From: Isoetes taiwanensis
Lineage: Eukaryota; Streptophyta; Lycopodiopsida; Isoetales; Isoetaceae
Direction: 5' to 3'
NCBI GenBank assembly: GCA_021234155.1
Contig: JAJEKV010000062.1
Span: 2,207,305 to 2,271,304 of the forward strand
DNA: 64,000 nucleotides
In this document: piece by piece, positions 10,804-22,983 of the stretch
Layout: the number at the start of each line of letters is the position of its first letter
Position numbering within the stretch: position 1 is the first letter of the stretch
The notes under the pieces: model-generated
What the model was told of the DNA's origin: nothing
What the model saw: only the letters and a program-made list of their open reading frames with translations
The model's database searches: none
Translations under genes and position numbers: made by a program

Positions 10804-13684
10804 GAATATGTTCTTACAAAGACTACGGTCAGATAATGCAAAAAAAACATTTAAAAGCCTCATTCAGTGTAAGGACATGTCTCCCAATATCTATCCTGGT
10901 GTTTTATGCCAGGCCACATCAGGTACTCCTACTTCCATTATCCCTTAGCATAATCAGCCATTCACAATATAACTTAACTTTAGATCTTATCATCATTATT
11001 ATTTAGCATTTGTACATGAATTTGAAAGCGTAAGATATAAAATATAATCTGAAGTGTAAAAGTGTACAGTAGAAATTGTAAAATGTAAAATATGAAGTAT
11101 AAAGTAAAAGTTACATTCCTGCATTTTATAGTTCAATCTCTTTCGTCTCCAGTTATCATTTCCGCGTTAATGCCAACTCTAACAGCAAAAGAGAGACAAT
11201 TAGAGGAGAGAACCCGTACCTGCAGCCAACCAATACACAATTAGCATGATAATGGTAAATGTGCAAGGGCCAAAAGGTACATTGGGTCTCTCAGTTTATC
11301 ACTGATCACCAATTGTATCCTTTTGCCCTGAGATGACATTTAACAAGAAAGGACACTGGAATATTAATGTTTTTAGCATTATAAACTTCCCATTTGATCT
11401 CAAGTATAACCATTAGACGAGAACTAATTTCTTAGTCCCAAATCTAGCTGGTTATTATGATCTCAAAAATATAATTTTAGCCTTGATCATCATACTCAAT
11501 TTCATAGCATATCCTAAAATTTTTAACATTTTAACTTCCTTAGTTTGATCTCACTTTTTATATCCAACATATTTCAGATTTGTTCAGGCATCATAATCAC
11601 TTCCAAAATGTATCACGATGGAATATAAGATTTAGACTATAAACTTTTGAATATAATAATTTAAGCATGTCATCTTTGACAGCATTTGAACAACAAAGTA
11701 GCTAACCATAGAGCTCATCCATGAGCCGAAGCATCAAAGCATGATCTTGCATCTTGCATGATAAATGAGCACTCTTTTTTTAGCTTAATAGGAATACTAG
11801 CAAGCTTAGATTTACCATGGCTGGAACTAAGCATTCAGGCCAAAGCACCTTTATTACTATAGGCTAACCTGAATAGATGCACTCCACAATCATATTTCTT
11901 CCCATATGAGCGTTCACATTACACCGGAACAGGGCTGCATGAAATGTCTTAAGGCCAAAAAAAAAGCCAACAACCTGCGCCACGCCTAAGGGAATCATTT
12001 TCAAATTGGATGGTTGCGGAGAAACCCGTTTTCAAAGATAGAGCCATTTGCATCGATATCTCTATTTTGTATTAGACATCGGGTTATCCAAGGATCAAAG
12101 GCGGTGGAATATGAATGCCAAAGATATCTATTACCAGAATACTAGGAAACATGGCGCATCCCTTGAGTTAAAAAAATCGCAATTGTTTCTTACGGATGCC
12201 ACATAAGTTGCTTTTCTAAGCACATGTCTCAATAATAGCCTTTAAATGCATTTCGAAATTTTAACCGTATAGATACGAGGGGCAAAACAGGGGCAAAAAA
12301 CGTACCTTGTAATCCTGATATTTTGCAAAGTCCATGAGCTCCAGAGCAAGTTTGAAGCTCAAAGCACAAAGTTTTAAATCTTCTTGACCATTTTCGAAAT
12401 CATCTTCGTGTCTTAGATAGCTGTCATAGCCCAGAACATCAAAGCAACATTGGCTTAGATCAAAATCCATTTCAAAAACATTGGGTCTGCATCCACAGAT
12501 CAGGAGCAGCTCCTATGATTAAAGATTTATTTAGATATATGGAAAAGCCGCTATAACATCTATTTGCCAAATCATACCTTGTGTTTCTGATTATTTTGCT
12601 AAGGCCACGAACACCAAAGCAAACGACATGACAATAACTTTGGTTTCCAAGCTCCAAGGCTATTGGCTTTGCAATCGGCTTGCAAGACCAAGCCTAGTTT
12701 TCAGAAGCAACTATTCTTATGTAGCCGGCTACATTAGTACAGAGCGCCAGTTTCTTATGGGCGCCAAAATGCACGTCTCCAATACCTTGTATTTTTCTCA
12801 ATAAAATGTTAACATGTGTTTTAAGCCAAGAAAATAATTCCTTTCGAAACTATTTCCTTTAGAAAGTATGACTTTATATCATATGCAAATGAAGGCCTAC
12901 TCTTACTTTAAGGCCACAATTGCAATTGCCAAGGCCATCGTACCATGAAATCATATAGGACCATTTATCCAAAAGTTGCCATAATATATTGTTCTAGAAA
13001 CCATCACCAAGCATTTAATGTGGTGTAAATAAGTGTGTACGTAATTGCATATTTTATCTTTTTGCATATTATTATGGTTCTCCCATCATTCCATAGTCAT
13101 TGTCAACATTAAAGTAGTATGCAATTTTATATTTCTCAAGTAAATGTCCCATTCAAACATTAATATGTCCAAGTTTCCCATTATGAGCACAAATAGACAA
13201 GTTGCACGCACTTGTATACCAAGAGGAATTCTCCAAGTTTGCATTTTATGCCAAATCTCTTCTTCTTTTTCTTAAGACAAATTGCCTTAAGCCAACTTGC
13301 ATCTTAGGCATATGCCCCCAAATTGCACCTTAGGCATAATAGTTAAGAATTTCACAAATAATTTGCCAGAGCAATCCCCTTGGAGGATGTAACAGAGCAA
13401 CCCCCTTAGAGGATGTGGCACTATAACCTATATCATTGGCCAGTTTCTTAATTTAAAGCCACAATTTTAATTGCGAAGGCCATCTTATTATAGAAACCCA
13501 CTTAGATTTCTAATGGTTCCATAATATGGATCTTTAAAAGTGAAATAACAGCATAGATAGATATATAGTAACCATGATGTAAAATATTTCAGTTGCTAGC
13601 ATTCAAAATGCAACTGATATCATATAAATTCGTGTTTCAATGATTTGAATCTCTGAAGAGAATGAAGAACGAAAGAGAATATTC
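10804..13684 (-). repeat. Pseudo-LTR (right) of deleted PLE
   Basis: Near-identical to 7477-10278. A patch at about 11940-12310 differs from its partner mainly at CAG and CTG sites. It also contains short extra segments, for example near 13200 and 13390. Confidence 0.8.
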
Positions 13685-13749
13685 TCTTCTTCTTCTTCTT
13701 CTTCTTCTTCTTCTTCTTCTTCTTCTTCTTCTTCTTCTTCTTCTTCTTC
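13685..13749. repeat. (TTC)n microsatellite
   Basis: About 21 TTC units that separate the deleted PLE from a pseudo-LTR of another family. Confidence 0.95.
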
Positions 13750-16700
13750 GATACATCTTCATCAGGACTACTAACAGATTATAGTAAAAACATTTTACTA
13801 CACCGCTTTCGTTCAAGACGAAGAATACACAACACATATCCATCCTGGCGTTACCCAGGCCACAAATGGAAGGCACAATACCTAAAACATCATTTCCATA
13901 ATATTTCCATAATACTGTAACATCATTTCCACATTGGCATTTTAATACATATATAGAGTTTTAGAATTCTACCAGTGTAGCGTACAAAGTATAGAGTGTA
14001 AAGTATTTTACATCTTTTTAGAAAGCATATCCATGTTCCTATTACAAATCTCATATGAGCATTTAATTTTCAGAATTTCAGAAAATATATATTGTTCACA
14101 AAGTAATTACTGTTCATATAATTTCTAAATAGCAGCATCTTATTTTATTATATCATATGTCACCATACAAATTCCAGCACATTAATTTCCCAATTTATAT
14201 TATATCATAGTTTAAAACATGTAGACCATTATCATAAGCTATCTCAACATCTTAAAGTTTTTAACGAATAACCATGCATTAATTCATGTGACAAAGTTTC
14301 ATGAAGGAATCTAACTTATATCTTTCTTTCCAGTATGACAGCTGCAATCTCTTATCATATGCTGCCAATATTCTAAGTACTCCTCAAGATTTAGTTAGAT
14401 CTCACCAAATGAAGTATGAGATCTGGATTTGTTGATCGTTTTTCCGTTGTATCATCTTCCCTTGTGGTAGCTTTTGTGTTGCCACCTTGTAAATTTGAAA
14501 GAACAGGAGATGGTGTCCCGGTTACCTGCACCCAAACAGACCAATATTAGCATGAAAATGGTAATAAGGAAAGGGGCGTCAGGTAAGCAATGAGACACTA
14601 TGGCTCTTCGCCCTTCACCTATTCTTTTCAAATAAGAATGGTGTATTATGAGCAAACTGAGCTCTAGAACTTACAGTAAATCTTAGCAAAAGCACAAATA
14701 ATCTAATAGCTGCTTACATCAGCTTTTAGTCTGGCATATAAGCATAAAATCAACCCAATGGAAAGCAAACAAGTATTAACCTTGCTGCCATTTACCCAGC
14801 CAATAGCAAATCTCAAATGCACGAATGCTGGTTTCAGTAAAATAGACAGATGTGTTCAAATGCACTAAATATTAGTGTATGGCTGCTTACCACAGTCATA
14901 CAATCACAGTTATAATCTGTTCAAGTTTATTAGACATAATATGTACAAGTTTATTAGACATAATCTGTTCAGCAAGCATGCAGCCTGTACCAGCTTATAC
15001 ACATTCACTCAAAGGATTATCAGCCTATGTCTCAGATATATTGAAGCAAGCAACAACATAGTATATTTTTCAACCACTATTTAATTGATATCTGTTCATC
15101 CTTTAAGTACATAACCATGTATCCACAAATTTAATAAGCAGAATGTCTATAAGAATTTGGAAATTCACCACAAGCCTTCTTCTAAAACAGTAACAGTCAT
15201 ATCCTCTTTTTGTCTCCTCCTCTTCATGCCGCATTTTTAAGTGTATTACATTCATGACAATTAACATTCAGAATAGAATCTAGATTATAGTAATATCCCT
15301 TCTAACTTCTATCATTAAGGAAAGGAATATCTCAGATTAATCTTCTAAACCTGTCATGTCACAGCATTAAGTTAACAGACCAAATATATTCTTTACATGG
15401 CTTTTTAACCGTGCATCGTACCTATATTATCATATTGCATGATTATAGATCCATCAAAAATTTATAAATCATTTTTCCATCATGTAACCGTAGGTTAATA
15501 CTTAGGATATAATCTGTTCTATCAACCAGAGCATAAGGTATCTACAAATTTATATGGAGCTTATGGCAGTCCCAAATATTAACTGATAAACTACAAGATG
15601 GGGATAGATCTTACTTCCCAGGTGATACTAAGAAGTAGCCCAAGATGTTAACTAATATAGTACACGAAGTTATGTGATATTTAATGGCTATAAGGTATTT
15701 GATGCCATGGACATAAACCCATTACGGTTTGGGTCACCATTTCATAGATTATTCCATTGACTTGACCATATATTATCTATTCTTACCGTTTATCAGCCCT
15801 GATTCTATCTTTTAACAGCACCCATTATCATTTACAAGTGTAGACTGTGAGCACAGCAGTGTAATACCTTAAGAAGAGCATCTGATCTCTATTATTAGCT
15901 TAGTCTTTTTATGCATCGGTACTTTTAAAATATATCAACAAGCCAAACATACAATAAATATGTTTCAGAAGTATTCTTAGCATGTTTCAGAAGTATTTCT
16001 AGATAGATTTTTCAAGAAAAAATCACATACTACCACTAGAATAGCAAAATCTTCTATTTTAATTCTGTCTTTGCATGATTCGGTACCAAACATGCATTAA
16101 ATTATCAGATAACTTATAGATCTGTTATAAAAAACCTGAGTTTGGTCGCTCCTGGTCATGGCCGCTAGTCCATGCTTCGTTTGCTCATCTTCATTGTCAT
16201 TCCTTGCATATCGGTTAGGAGCCGAGTTCACAGCTCTTACTACCCTGTTACCGCAGATGTACACGCCCTTGGGCATTTCGGATCTTCCCAAAAACAACGC
16301 GGCGGCAGTAAACTAACAGAGACGCTGCTTCGAAGGTGTTATTAGGGTAAACCATAAACCTAAAAGCCCATTTGCTTGTATGCCCACGTGTCTTGCTTGC
16401 ATAACATAAATAGGCATCCTAGGTAAAAAATACGCAAACATACCTTAAAAAAGGCGCTCCCATATCACTAGTATTTTGGTCCTTAACAAAGTAGATTGCC
16501 ATGCAAATCCCACTTGCATGTCCAACCATGTGTCTAGCATGCATAAAGTAAACTAAAGGTGCATGCATGCCACTAAAAACTAATTCCTTATGACTTTTAT
16601 TAGTACCGTCCTTTTGATGGTAATTACTAGATGCCCACATCTTTGAATACAACGAGTCCCATCATTTCTAAAAAAATAGAGGTGTCATCATATAAGTCCC

Positions 16701-16843
16701 ATCATCTTTTAAAGGTATTGGTGCCATCATAATCAAATAAACTAGGTGCCATCATAATTAAATAAACAAGGTGCAAACATGCTAGAGCAATAAATTTCCA
16801 TATGATATCGAATTTCCAACTCACATTTTCTAATTTTCAAGTC

Positions 16844-16879
<36 letters not shown>

Positions 16880-17021
16880 GGTACATGTGTCATGGCCTTT
16901 TACCATGCCAAAGCAATTGTCTATAGAAGGTTTTAGACAGTAGGATTCTAAAAAATCCCAAGTGATCTAGCCAAACCATAAGGACATGTATTCATAGTTT
17001 GAAGAATCAAAGAATATTCCT
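13750..17021 (-). mobile_element. Solo pseudo-LTR of a third PLE family
   Basis: It starts GATACATCTTCATCAGGACTAC after a TTC tract and ends GAATATTCCTTTC before another. It shares with the other families the CATCCTGGCG..CCCAGGCCAC hairpin (about 13841-13863), the block around 14520-14630 (ACCTGCACCCAAACAGACCAA, then GGGGCGTCAGGTAAGCAAT, then CGCCCTTCACCTATTC), and a minus-strand exon beginning MPKGVY at about 16280. No RT is present. A poly-T run lies at 16847-16872. Confidence 0.65.
16120..16297 (-). CDS. Conserved MPKGVY exon, PLE family 3
   Basis: The minus-strand frame contains EMPKGVY followed by a charged segment rich in N, R, D and E. It ends at CTCAG|GT, a plausible splice donor. 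Related exons occur in the full PLE (37.9-38.1 kb and 31.4-31.6 kb) and in the family-4 solo repeat (39.96-40.17 kb). Preservation of the MP(K/R)GVY start across diverged families suggests it is translated, perhaps as the first exon spliced onto ORF1. Function unknown. Confidence 0.45.
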
Positions 17022-17179
17022 TTCTTCTTCTTCTTCTTCTTCTTCTTCTTCTTCTTCTTCTTCTTCTTCTTCTTCTTCTTCTTCTTCTTCTTCTTCTTCT
17101 TCTTCTTCTTCTTCTTCTTCTTCTTCTTCTTCTTCTTCTTCTTCTTCTTCTTCTTCTTCTTCTTCTTCTTCTTCTTCTT
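17022..17179. repeat. (TTC)n microsatellite
   Basis: About 52 TTC units closing the family-3 pseudo-LTR on the right. Confidence 0.95.
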
Positions 17180-17525
17180 TGACATTGAAAGCAATTAAAT
17201 ATTTCAATATTTAGATATGGTATGCCATTTGAGAAATTCAATGGTCACCTATCCATATAAGTACATTGGAAATACCCATTCAAATGAGCTTTTTTTCAAC
17301 AAAACCATTCAAAGGAGCTTTGTAAATTTTAAGGCACTAGGAGGCAAGCCGCATCTGTCAAACCTTTATGACATTATTGGCTATATTGTATGATCCACCC
17401 TACACAAGGCATTCAGTCCATTTTGATGCTCTATGTCAAACCAAAGCACATAACTTGCAGTATCAGCATAAGTAAAAGCAAGATCTCAAAATTTGAAGAT
17501 ATGAAGACTCGAAGAGCATATTCTG
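17180..17525 (-). mobile_element. Short fragment between two (TTC)n tracts
   Basis: About 346 bp. Its right edge (GAAGATATGAAGACTCGAAGAGCATATTCTG) resembles the right edges of the pseudo-LTRs at 10250 and 17000. It is probably a truncated PLE copy; no ORF is seen. Confidence 0.45.
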
Positions 17526-17569
17526 TTCTTCTTCTTCTTCTTCTTCTTCTTCTTCTTCTTCTTCTTCTT

Positions 17570-17600
<31 letters not shown>

Positions 17601-17629
17601 TTCTTCTTCTTTTTCGAATTCTTCTTCTC
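17526..17629. repeat. (TTC)n microsatellite, right end of first PLE chain
   Basis: About 25 perfect TTC units, then an imperfect TTC/TTTTCG run. CACTA intron sequence resumes to the right. Confidence 0.9.
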
Positions 17630-17799
17630 TTGGAATGAGATTGCACATATTGAAGATAAATGTGTATTATATCTTCAATATATGCTTTGATTATGACATA
17701 AAATTTTATATTTCGTTCGTTATTAAATGCTTAAAATTTAACAAACACGGGCTCTCAATGTATGTATCAATCACGCATATATTTCGTTTAATCTGACGT

Positions 17800-20700
17800 G
17801 CAGGGTAGGCAAGTGGATATGAGACCACATCCAAGCGTACTGAATTGGCGACATCAAAAGTCATTATGATAGCGTAATTAGAATACATTGAGCAAGATGG
17901 TACAAACATGGGCACAACGATAATGAAGAGTACAATGATGAAGATGAACAGGAATACGATGATGAAGATGATGACAATGCCCCTATGGACGACTTCATGG
18001 AAGTTGAGGAACCCATAGCCGACATGTTAGATGCATTTGGCCCAATCTTCGACAACGACCTAGATGATTTATATAAATACTCCTAACGATGGTCATGAAG
18101 ATCACGCTTTTATTGGAGGAGGCGCATAAAGCATTATATCCAGGTGCAAGCATATCTAGATTGACGACATCTTTATTGATATTAAACCTTCAAGCCAAAT
18201 TCAAATGGAGCAATGCCAGTGTTACGGCTTTGTTAGAGTAAGTACAATTGCAATCACTTGACTTATTGAATTTGTAGTTGAATGTATACGTAAAGGTCTG
18301 TTTTATACAGGTTATTGCAAGAGAAAATACTCCCACAAGGGAACACTATGCCCAAAAGTCGCACTGAAATAAAAAATATATTGGCAGCTACTGGTTTAGG
18401 CTACCATAAGATTCACGCTTGTCCAAATGATTGCATGGTATATTATCCGGATGACATCTACAAGAACACAGAAACATGCCCTAAATGTGGTGCCTCTAGG
18501 TACAATGCAGATGCCAAGGGAAAGACCGTCCCGATGAAGGTGGTTCGCTACTTTCCATTGATCCCTCGCGATAAGGCTATTGTTTCGATGTGAATCTCTA
18601 GCTTCGCTCATGGGTTGGTGTGCCGCTAATGCGTCGAGTGACAATGTACTCCGCGTGGTTAGTGACTGCAAGCAATGGAAGCATATTGATGAAACATGGC
18701 CGGAATTTGGAAGAGAGCCACGAAATCTCAGATTAGGGTTGGCAACGGATGGTGTTAATCCTTATGGACGTCAATCAGCCGCGTGGTCAACTTGGCCAGT
18801 AGTGTTGATCAACTATAATTTACCACCGTGGTTACTCATGAAGACTAGCCATTTAATGGTAGTACTATTAGTTCCAGGACCGAAGAAGAAGCCGGAAAGT
18901 CTAGATCCGTATCTGAAAATAGTTATTGATGAGCTTTTGACATTGTGGAGTGAAGGTATTGAAGTTTACGATGTCTCAAGAGAACTTCGTGCTGAACGAA
19001 GATTTACCTTGAGAGCAATCTTAATGTGGACAACGAAATGCGATTGGCCCGGTTTTGTATGAACTCTCCGGACTCCAAGTGTGCGGATATGCATGTCACT
19101 TGTGTGGGTTTGAACAGTTGAACTCTCACGGTCAATCGGCATTGCACAAAAAATGTCTATGCAAACTTCAAGAGATATCTGCCAATGGAAAATCGACTTC
19201 GATATAGGTCCAAGAGAAAAACATTGCAATCAAGAGCCTCCCAAAAGGTTGACAATGAGAGATTGGGGTAACATGTGGGATGCCGTCAAGGAAATAAGGT
19301 TAAGGGAATGAAGTGGAAAGCATCCTTCTCTTCCTTCTACCCTATTGGATAGAATTGAAGATCCATCATCTTCTTGATCCCATGCAATATCTTTAAAAAA
19401 CGTTTCTGCCTATTTGGAAGCATGTCACCGGACGTAAGGACACAGAATGCAAAGACGAGAAGATCTACAAGAAGTTGGATCAAAATCTAAAGCATGGTTA
19501 AATGTCGAAGAAGGAATAAGGCCACAAGTGGATTGGATCGTGCCTAGAAAATGTATGAAACCCGCTCGAAAGCGATCAAGGCAATAAAGACTCGACAGAT
19601 ATATGCATTCGCTTTGCGTAATTGTTTCTCTAACGGGGAGTTAATCGGGTTGAAATCTCATGATTGGCATAAGATGTTGCGCTTTGTTATGCCTATTGTT
19701 CAGGGTCGCTCGGGCGACGGTCCACTACGTGCAATATGTCTCCTATCGAGTTTTCCGTGTTCAGACGGGATTTAGAAAACACTTTCGATCTTTGAACTCT
19801 CACTTAACTTTTTTTTCTTTCTTAAATGATATTTAGATGGATTACAAGGAAGGAGATACCGACAAATGAAATTATGGGACATCGCTAACTAAGGTCGTTG
19901 AGGCATGTTGTATGCTAGAGAAAGAATTCCCAACAAGTTTTCTCGGACATACAAACTCACTTACTAGTGCATTTAGTGGACGGCAGAGCTTGCAGCACAA
20001 CAAATCCTAGATGGATGTTTTTATAGAACGCTCAAGGTCCTCAAGGACTTCCGTGACGTCGAGAAGGCAAGGCCGAGGGTTGCATGGCCGAGGGTTGGTT
20101 AGCACGAGAGTCATTATTCTATGTCACCGAAGTTCTTGACCGATCTACACCCCAATGCTCCACGATTATGGACCGATGAAGACACTCCAACTATAATTGG
20201 AGAAGTTCCCCAAGGAAGACCACGTAAGAAATTGTTCACACTAGAAGAACAGGCAAAAGTCAATAAGTTTCATCTACAACTCCACTCCCATGGAGAAATG
20301 GATAAAAAATACGAGGAAGAAAAAAATAAAAGAGATGAGGAGAGAAGACGCTATCGACAAAAGAATCGCAAAAACAACCACTTCCAGATCATCTAGGGGT
20401 CCTGCCAAGTGAGATAAACAATAAATGGCTGCTCGAACAACTAGAGATGGCAAGGCAATGTGGCGAACATGTTTCTAGCGAAGAATTTGCATATGCTAAA
20501 GGCGTGTCACTATTTGTAAGTGCAACTTAATAGCATATAATTCACGAAGTTTCGCTTAAGTTATTTTGAACATTTGTTCCTTTACTTTGTAGTATAATTC
20601 ATATGCATCAATATGGTCTTCCTCGGTGCTCACTTTCGACGACAAAGTGTGGATCATGGCAAACGCACTTATGATTGTGGTATATCAGCAAAGTTTAGTA

Positions 20701-21082
20701 CGGTTTTGCCGTGACCGGTAGTGCGCACTCCAAACCCAATCGAGGCAATGTTGGAATGGATTGGTACTATAAAGACTATCATGGAGGTTGATGTCGGTGA
20801 GTGCATTCAAAACAATGTTGTTTGATGCCGAATGGTTTGATCTTGTGTGTATCGGTGCTCATGCCACGATACGCAAAGATCCGAAAGTGCCTGTATTCAC
20901 TAGATTCAACTCGTCGGATCGTGGTCAAGACACACTCGTGAGGGTTGAGCAATGTGAACAAGTATGTTTACTTGGATGCAATAAAATTTATATATGTCAT
21001 TAACAAAGGAACTAATGTAATAGAGGTTTTGTAGGTCACCTTCGTTCCAGATCCTTTGCAAGATCAGGTGGTGGTTAAGTAG
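17800..21082 (+). pseudogene. CACTA/EnSpm TNP2-family transposase, main body
   Basis: Exon sequence begins after an acceptor TGACGTGCAG (about 17804). In order: an Asp/Glu-rich linker and a LYPGASISRLT segment (17.9-18.25 kb); then 18315-19062 with LGYHKIHACPNDCMVYY, a CPKCGASRY pair, VVRYFPLIPR, LATDGVNPYG, STWPVVLINYNLPPWL and LLVPGPKKKPESLD. These are the signature blocks of the TNP2 catalytic region. Later blocks are LIGLKSHDWHKMLRFVMPI (19.65 kb), a DUF4218-like part with EGWLARESLFYVTEVLD (20.1 kb), and a DUF4216-like end with MLFDAEWFDLV and EQCEQV split by an intron (about 20963-21034). The stop is at 21080-21082. The blocks lie in different frames, so the gene is broken or the sequence carries indel errors. 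It would cut and join the CACTA termini. Confidence 0.85.
20121..20520 (+). CDS. TNP2 linker exon between DUF4218-like and DUF4216-like parts
   Basis: The open frame 20121-20396 is highly charged (KYEEEKNKRDEERRRYRQK). In a shifted frame the exon continues with NNKWLLEQLEMARQCGEH and ends at a GTAAG donor near 20517. A short intron ends TTTGTAG near 20591. The position fits the variable linker of TNP2 proteins. It is listed separately because it is the longest unbroken frame of this part. Confidence 0.5.
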
Positions 21083-21510
21083 TTCCATGTAAGGCTCGCT
21101 CCCCCGTATATTTGAAGGTGAAGAAGAGATGGCGGTCGAATAGGGAGGTTGGGGAGGGGGGGCGTACTATTGTCATGATAGAAGACTACCATCGATTGAA
21201 CCTTCATTACTTTATTATGATTATATTTTCTTCCCACATATGAATAAGAAAATACTTTGGCATGCTAATTTGTGTATACTACAAACCATATTAGGCAACA
21301 TTAGTATTGCAACTTCGGTTATCATAGACATTTATGCCAAGTTAATTGGCATCCTAGTATAGACCTATGGCTTGCAAGCTTACGATCGTGGCAGTCCTAC
21401 ATACGCTTGAGTACACGCTTTATGTTTAATTAATCATAAAATGTGAAGATTCCCTTCAAAAATGCAAGATTCATATACAAAAATCATATATGTATTCCCT
21501 TCAAAATACA
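21083..21510. other. Intergenic, AT-rich; nothing recognised
   Basis: Follows the TNP2 stop codon. It holds a G-rich run near 21150 (GGTTGGGGAGGGGGGGCG) and then AT-rich sequence, probably the transposase 3' UTR and spacer. Confidence 0.4.
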
Positions 21511-21514
21511 AAAT

Positions 21515-22100
21515 TCATATAAAAACCCATACACAATTCAAATACACAAAACAAAGTGGATGCCGCACACATCTAGCGGTATATATCAGCATCCAGTTGG
21601 ATCCACTCAAGTGAGGCTCGAAGGTGCTCGGCGGTGATTTCCTCCACCCCGCCGAACAAGCCTCCCCGGCTATGGAATCCAAGCCCTCCTGCGTGGTGTT
21701 CTGCTTCCCCAAGGAATTCATGTAATGAGCACTTCCCCGCGATGCCCCGGTTGGTCCGGGTGCAACTTTTGAAAGTAGGGCTTGGCAAATATTTCCTTCC
21801 CAAAGGCCCCTATCCTCTAGCATACGGGCCAAGCACAACGAGCTCACCATGCATTTCTTCAGCACTCGAGCCCATGTTGAGGGAAGGTTCCCATTCCCCA
21901 AGATGCGAACGCAGGTCTTTCTTGCCCCCTATCACGCAGCCTTTGTCATGGCTTGCTTGAACTCCGGCCTTTCTTGGGTTAGGTTCGCCTCTAGCCACTT
22001 AGACTGAGGCGCTCAGTGCTCCAAAGCGCATGCCGGACCTCGGTAAAGTAAGATCATCAGCGCATGCATCAGAGAAGGGCCATGCCGATGTAGGTGAGGA
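21515..22100 (-). other. GC-rich coding-like segment on minus strand, unrecognised
   Basis: A GC-rich island with several overlapping minus-strand frames. One reads WLEANLTQERPEFKQAMTKA (about 22005-21940) and another runs 128 residues (21515-21901). Base composition and the amphipathic charged peptide suggest a real but frame-damaged gene. It faces the TNP2 gene tail-to-tail. I do not recognise the family; a TNPA-like accessory or a captured host exon are both possible. Confidence 0.3.
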
Positions 22101-22229
22101 GCTCCGGACAAGGAGGAGGAGGAGGAAAGCCGGAGGGCGCAGGAGCGAGGACCCGAGGGCTACGGAGAAGCCGGAGGACTAATAGGGCAATATATATGGC
22201 ATCTCAGCATACGAAAACAAAACAAATTT

Positions 22230-22330
22230 CGTACGACGTCGTTATAGCCAAGAACGTCGTTATAGACGTCGTTAAACGACCTCTAAACGTCGTTAAACGA
22301 CGTCTGCACGTCTTAAAACGACGTCTCTGT
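22230..22330. promoter_or_regulatory. Internal AACGACGTC array
   Basis: TACGACGTCGTTATAGCC, GACGTCGTTAAACGACC and TCGTTAAACGACGTCTGC repeat in about 100 bp, followed within about 200 bp by the 22.4-23.0 kb transcription unit. It has the same motif as the element's subterminal arrays. Confidence 0.55.
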
Positions 22331-22439
22331 TCCTTTAAAAGTCATCGGCCGGCTTTCATTTTTCCCATTTCTTTTATGATTTGAGTATTGCGAACGATCC
22401 TCGGATCCTAGTTTTTCATTGCAGTTATTGTGAGAGTTT

Positions 22440-22983
22440 TTTCTTTATTGCTTTTGGGATACATGGCCATGGAAGGTATGCTTCGACGCTTGAACCCGCA
22501 TTCGTGAGGAGATGAGGATTCAAGAGCGTAGAGATATGGAACCTGTCTTCACAAGTAAGGCTACACTCGTAGTTTATACACTTTATTGTATTTTATCTAT
22601 TTTCTAATCTATAGCTTGGTGTAGGAGCCGCCGAGGGCATGAGAAGGAAGGGAATCCTCCTCCGGAACCCCCTCCTCCACTCGAAGATGAGGACTATGAA
22701 ACAACGATCCATCGGATGAAGGTGTTAAAGAAGTATGTGATTGGTGAGAAGGCACTGACCAAATTGCTAGGAACCAGTGAGCTGCCTAGCATGATGAGGG
22801 TGCTTCTTGAAAAGATGGTCAGGGTTTGGAAGCACCACAGAAAAAAAAAGATTAACATGATACTAAGCGTCGACATGGCTGACCTTGGACATACTTGACA
22901 TGGAGCTATGGTTCAAAGGGGATGGACAAGTGGAGGACTTCACGATAGAAACCATAAGCCAAGCTCGGGAGGAGTATCTTTGA
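22440..22983 (+). CDS. Small CACTA-internal gene, unknown function
   Basis: A first exon candidate (ATGGCCATGGAAGG, about 22464) runs to a donor near 22553. An intron ends TTGGTGTAG at about 22625. The second exon is proline/acid-rich (PPPEPPPPLEDED), then helical and basic (MKVLKKYVIGEKALTKLL; VWKHHRKKKINMIL). After a frame change near 22885 it ends with ELWFKGDGQVEDF and a stop at 22981-22983. It follows an AACGACGTC array. No known domain; it may be the small DNA-binding partner expected in CACTA elements, but that is only positional inference. Confidence 0.4.

Larger units (their letters stand above)
7477..13684 (-). mobile_element. Penelope-like element, internally deleted copy
   Basis: Direct repeats at 7477-10278 and 10804-13684 (2.80 and 2.88 kb, near identical over most of their length) flank a (TTC)n tract and only about 450 bp of interior. 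Both interior ends match the full copy at 30-38.7 kb. Left: CCCACAA-CCCTCCCTC-GGATGTAGG after the TTC tract. Right: GGTTTC-GAAATGATGTGTTTG.TG..TA.CTCCA.CAAATAGATGTCA before TTCTTCTTCGAATATG. The organisation is pLTR-interior-pLTR with the sense strand minus, typical of PLEs. The RT and ORF1 are absent, so the copy is non-autonomous. Confidence 0.75.

Noticed and set aside
13750-13775. Hammerhead ribozyme core (CTGATGA on the minus strand at 13759-13765)
   Set aside because: PLEs often carry hammerheads, so this was checked. The GAAA box and stem II do not form, and the aligned positions in the other pseudo-LTR families lack CTGANGA.
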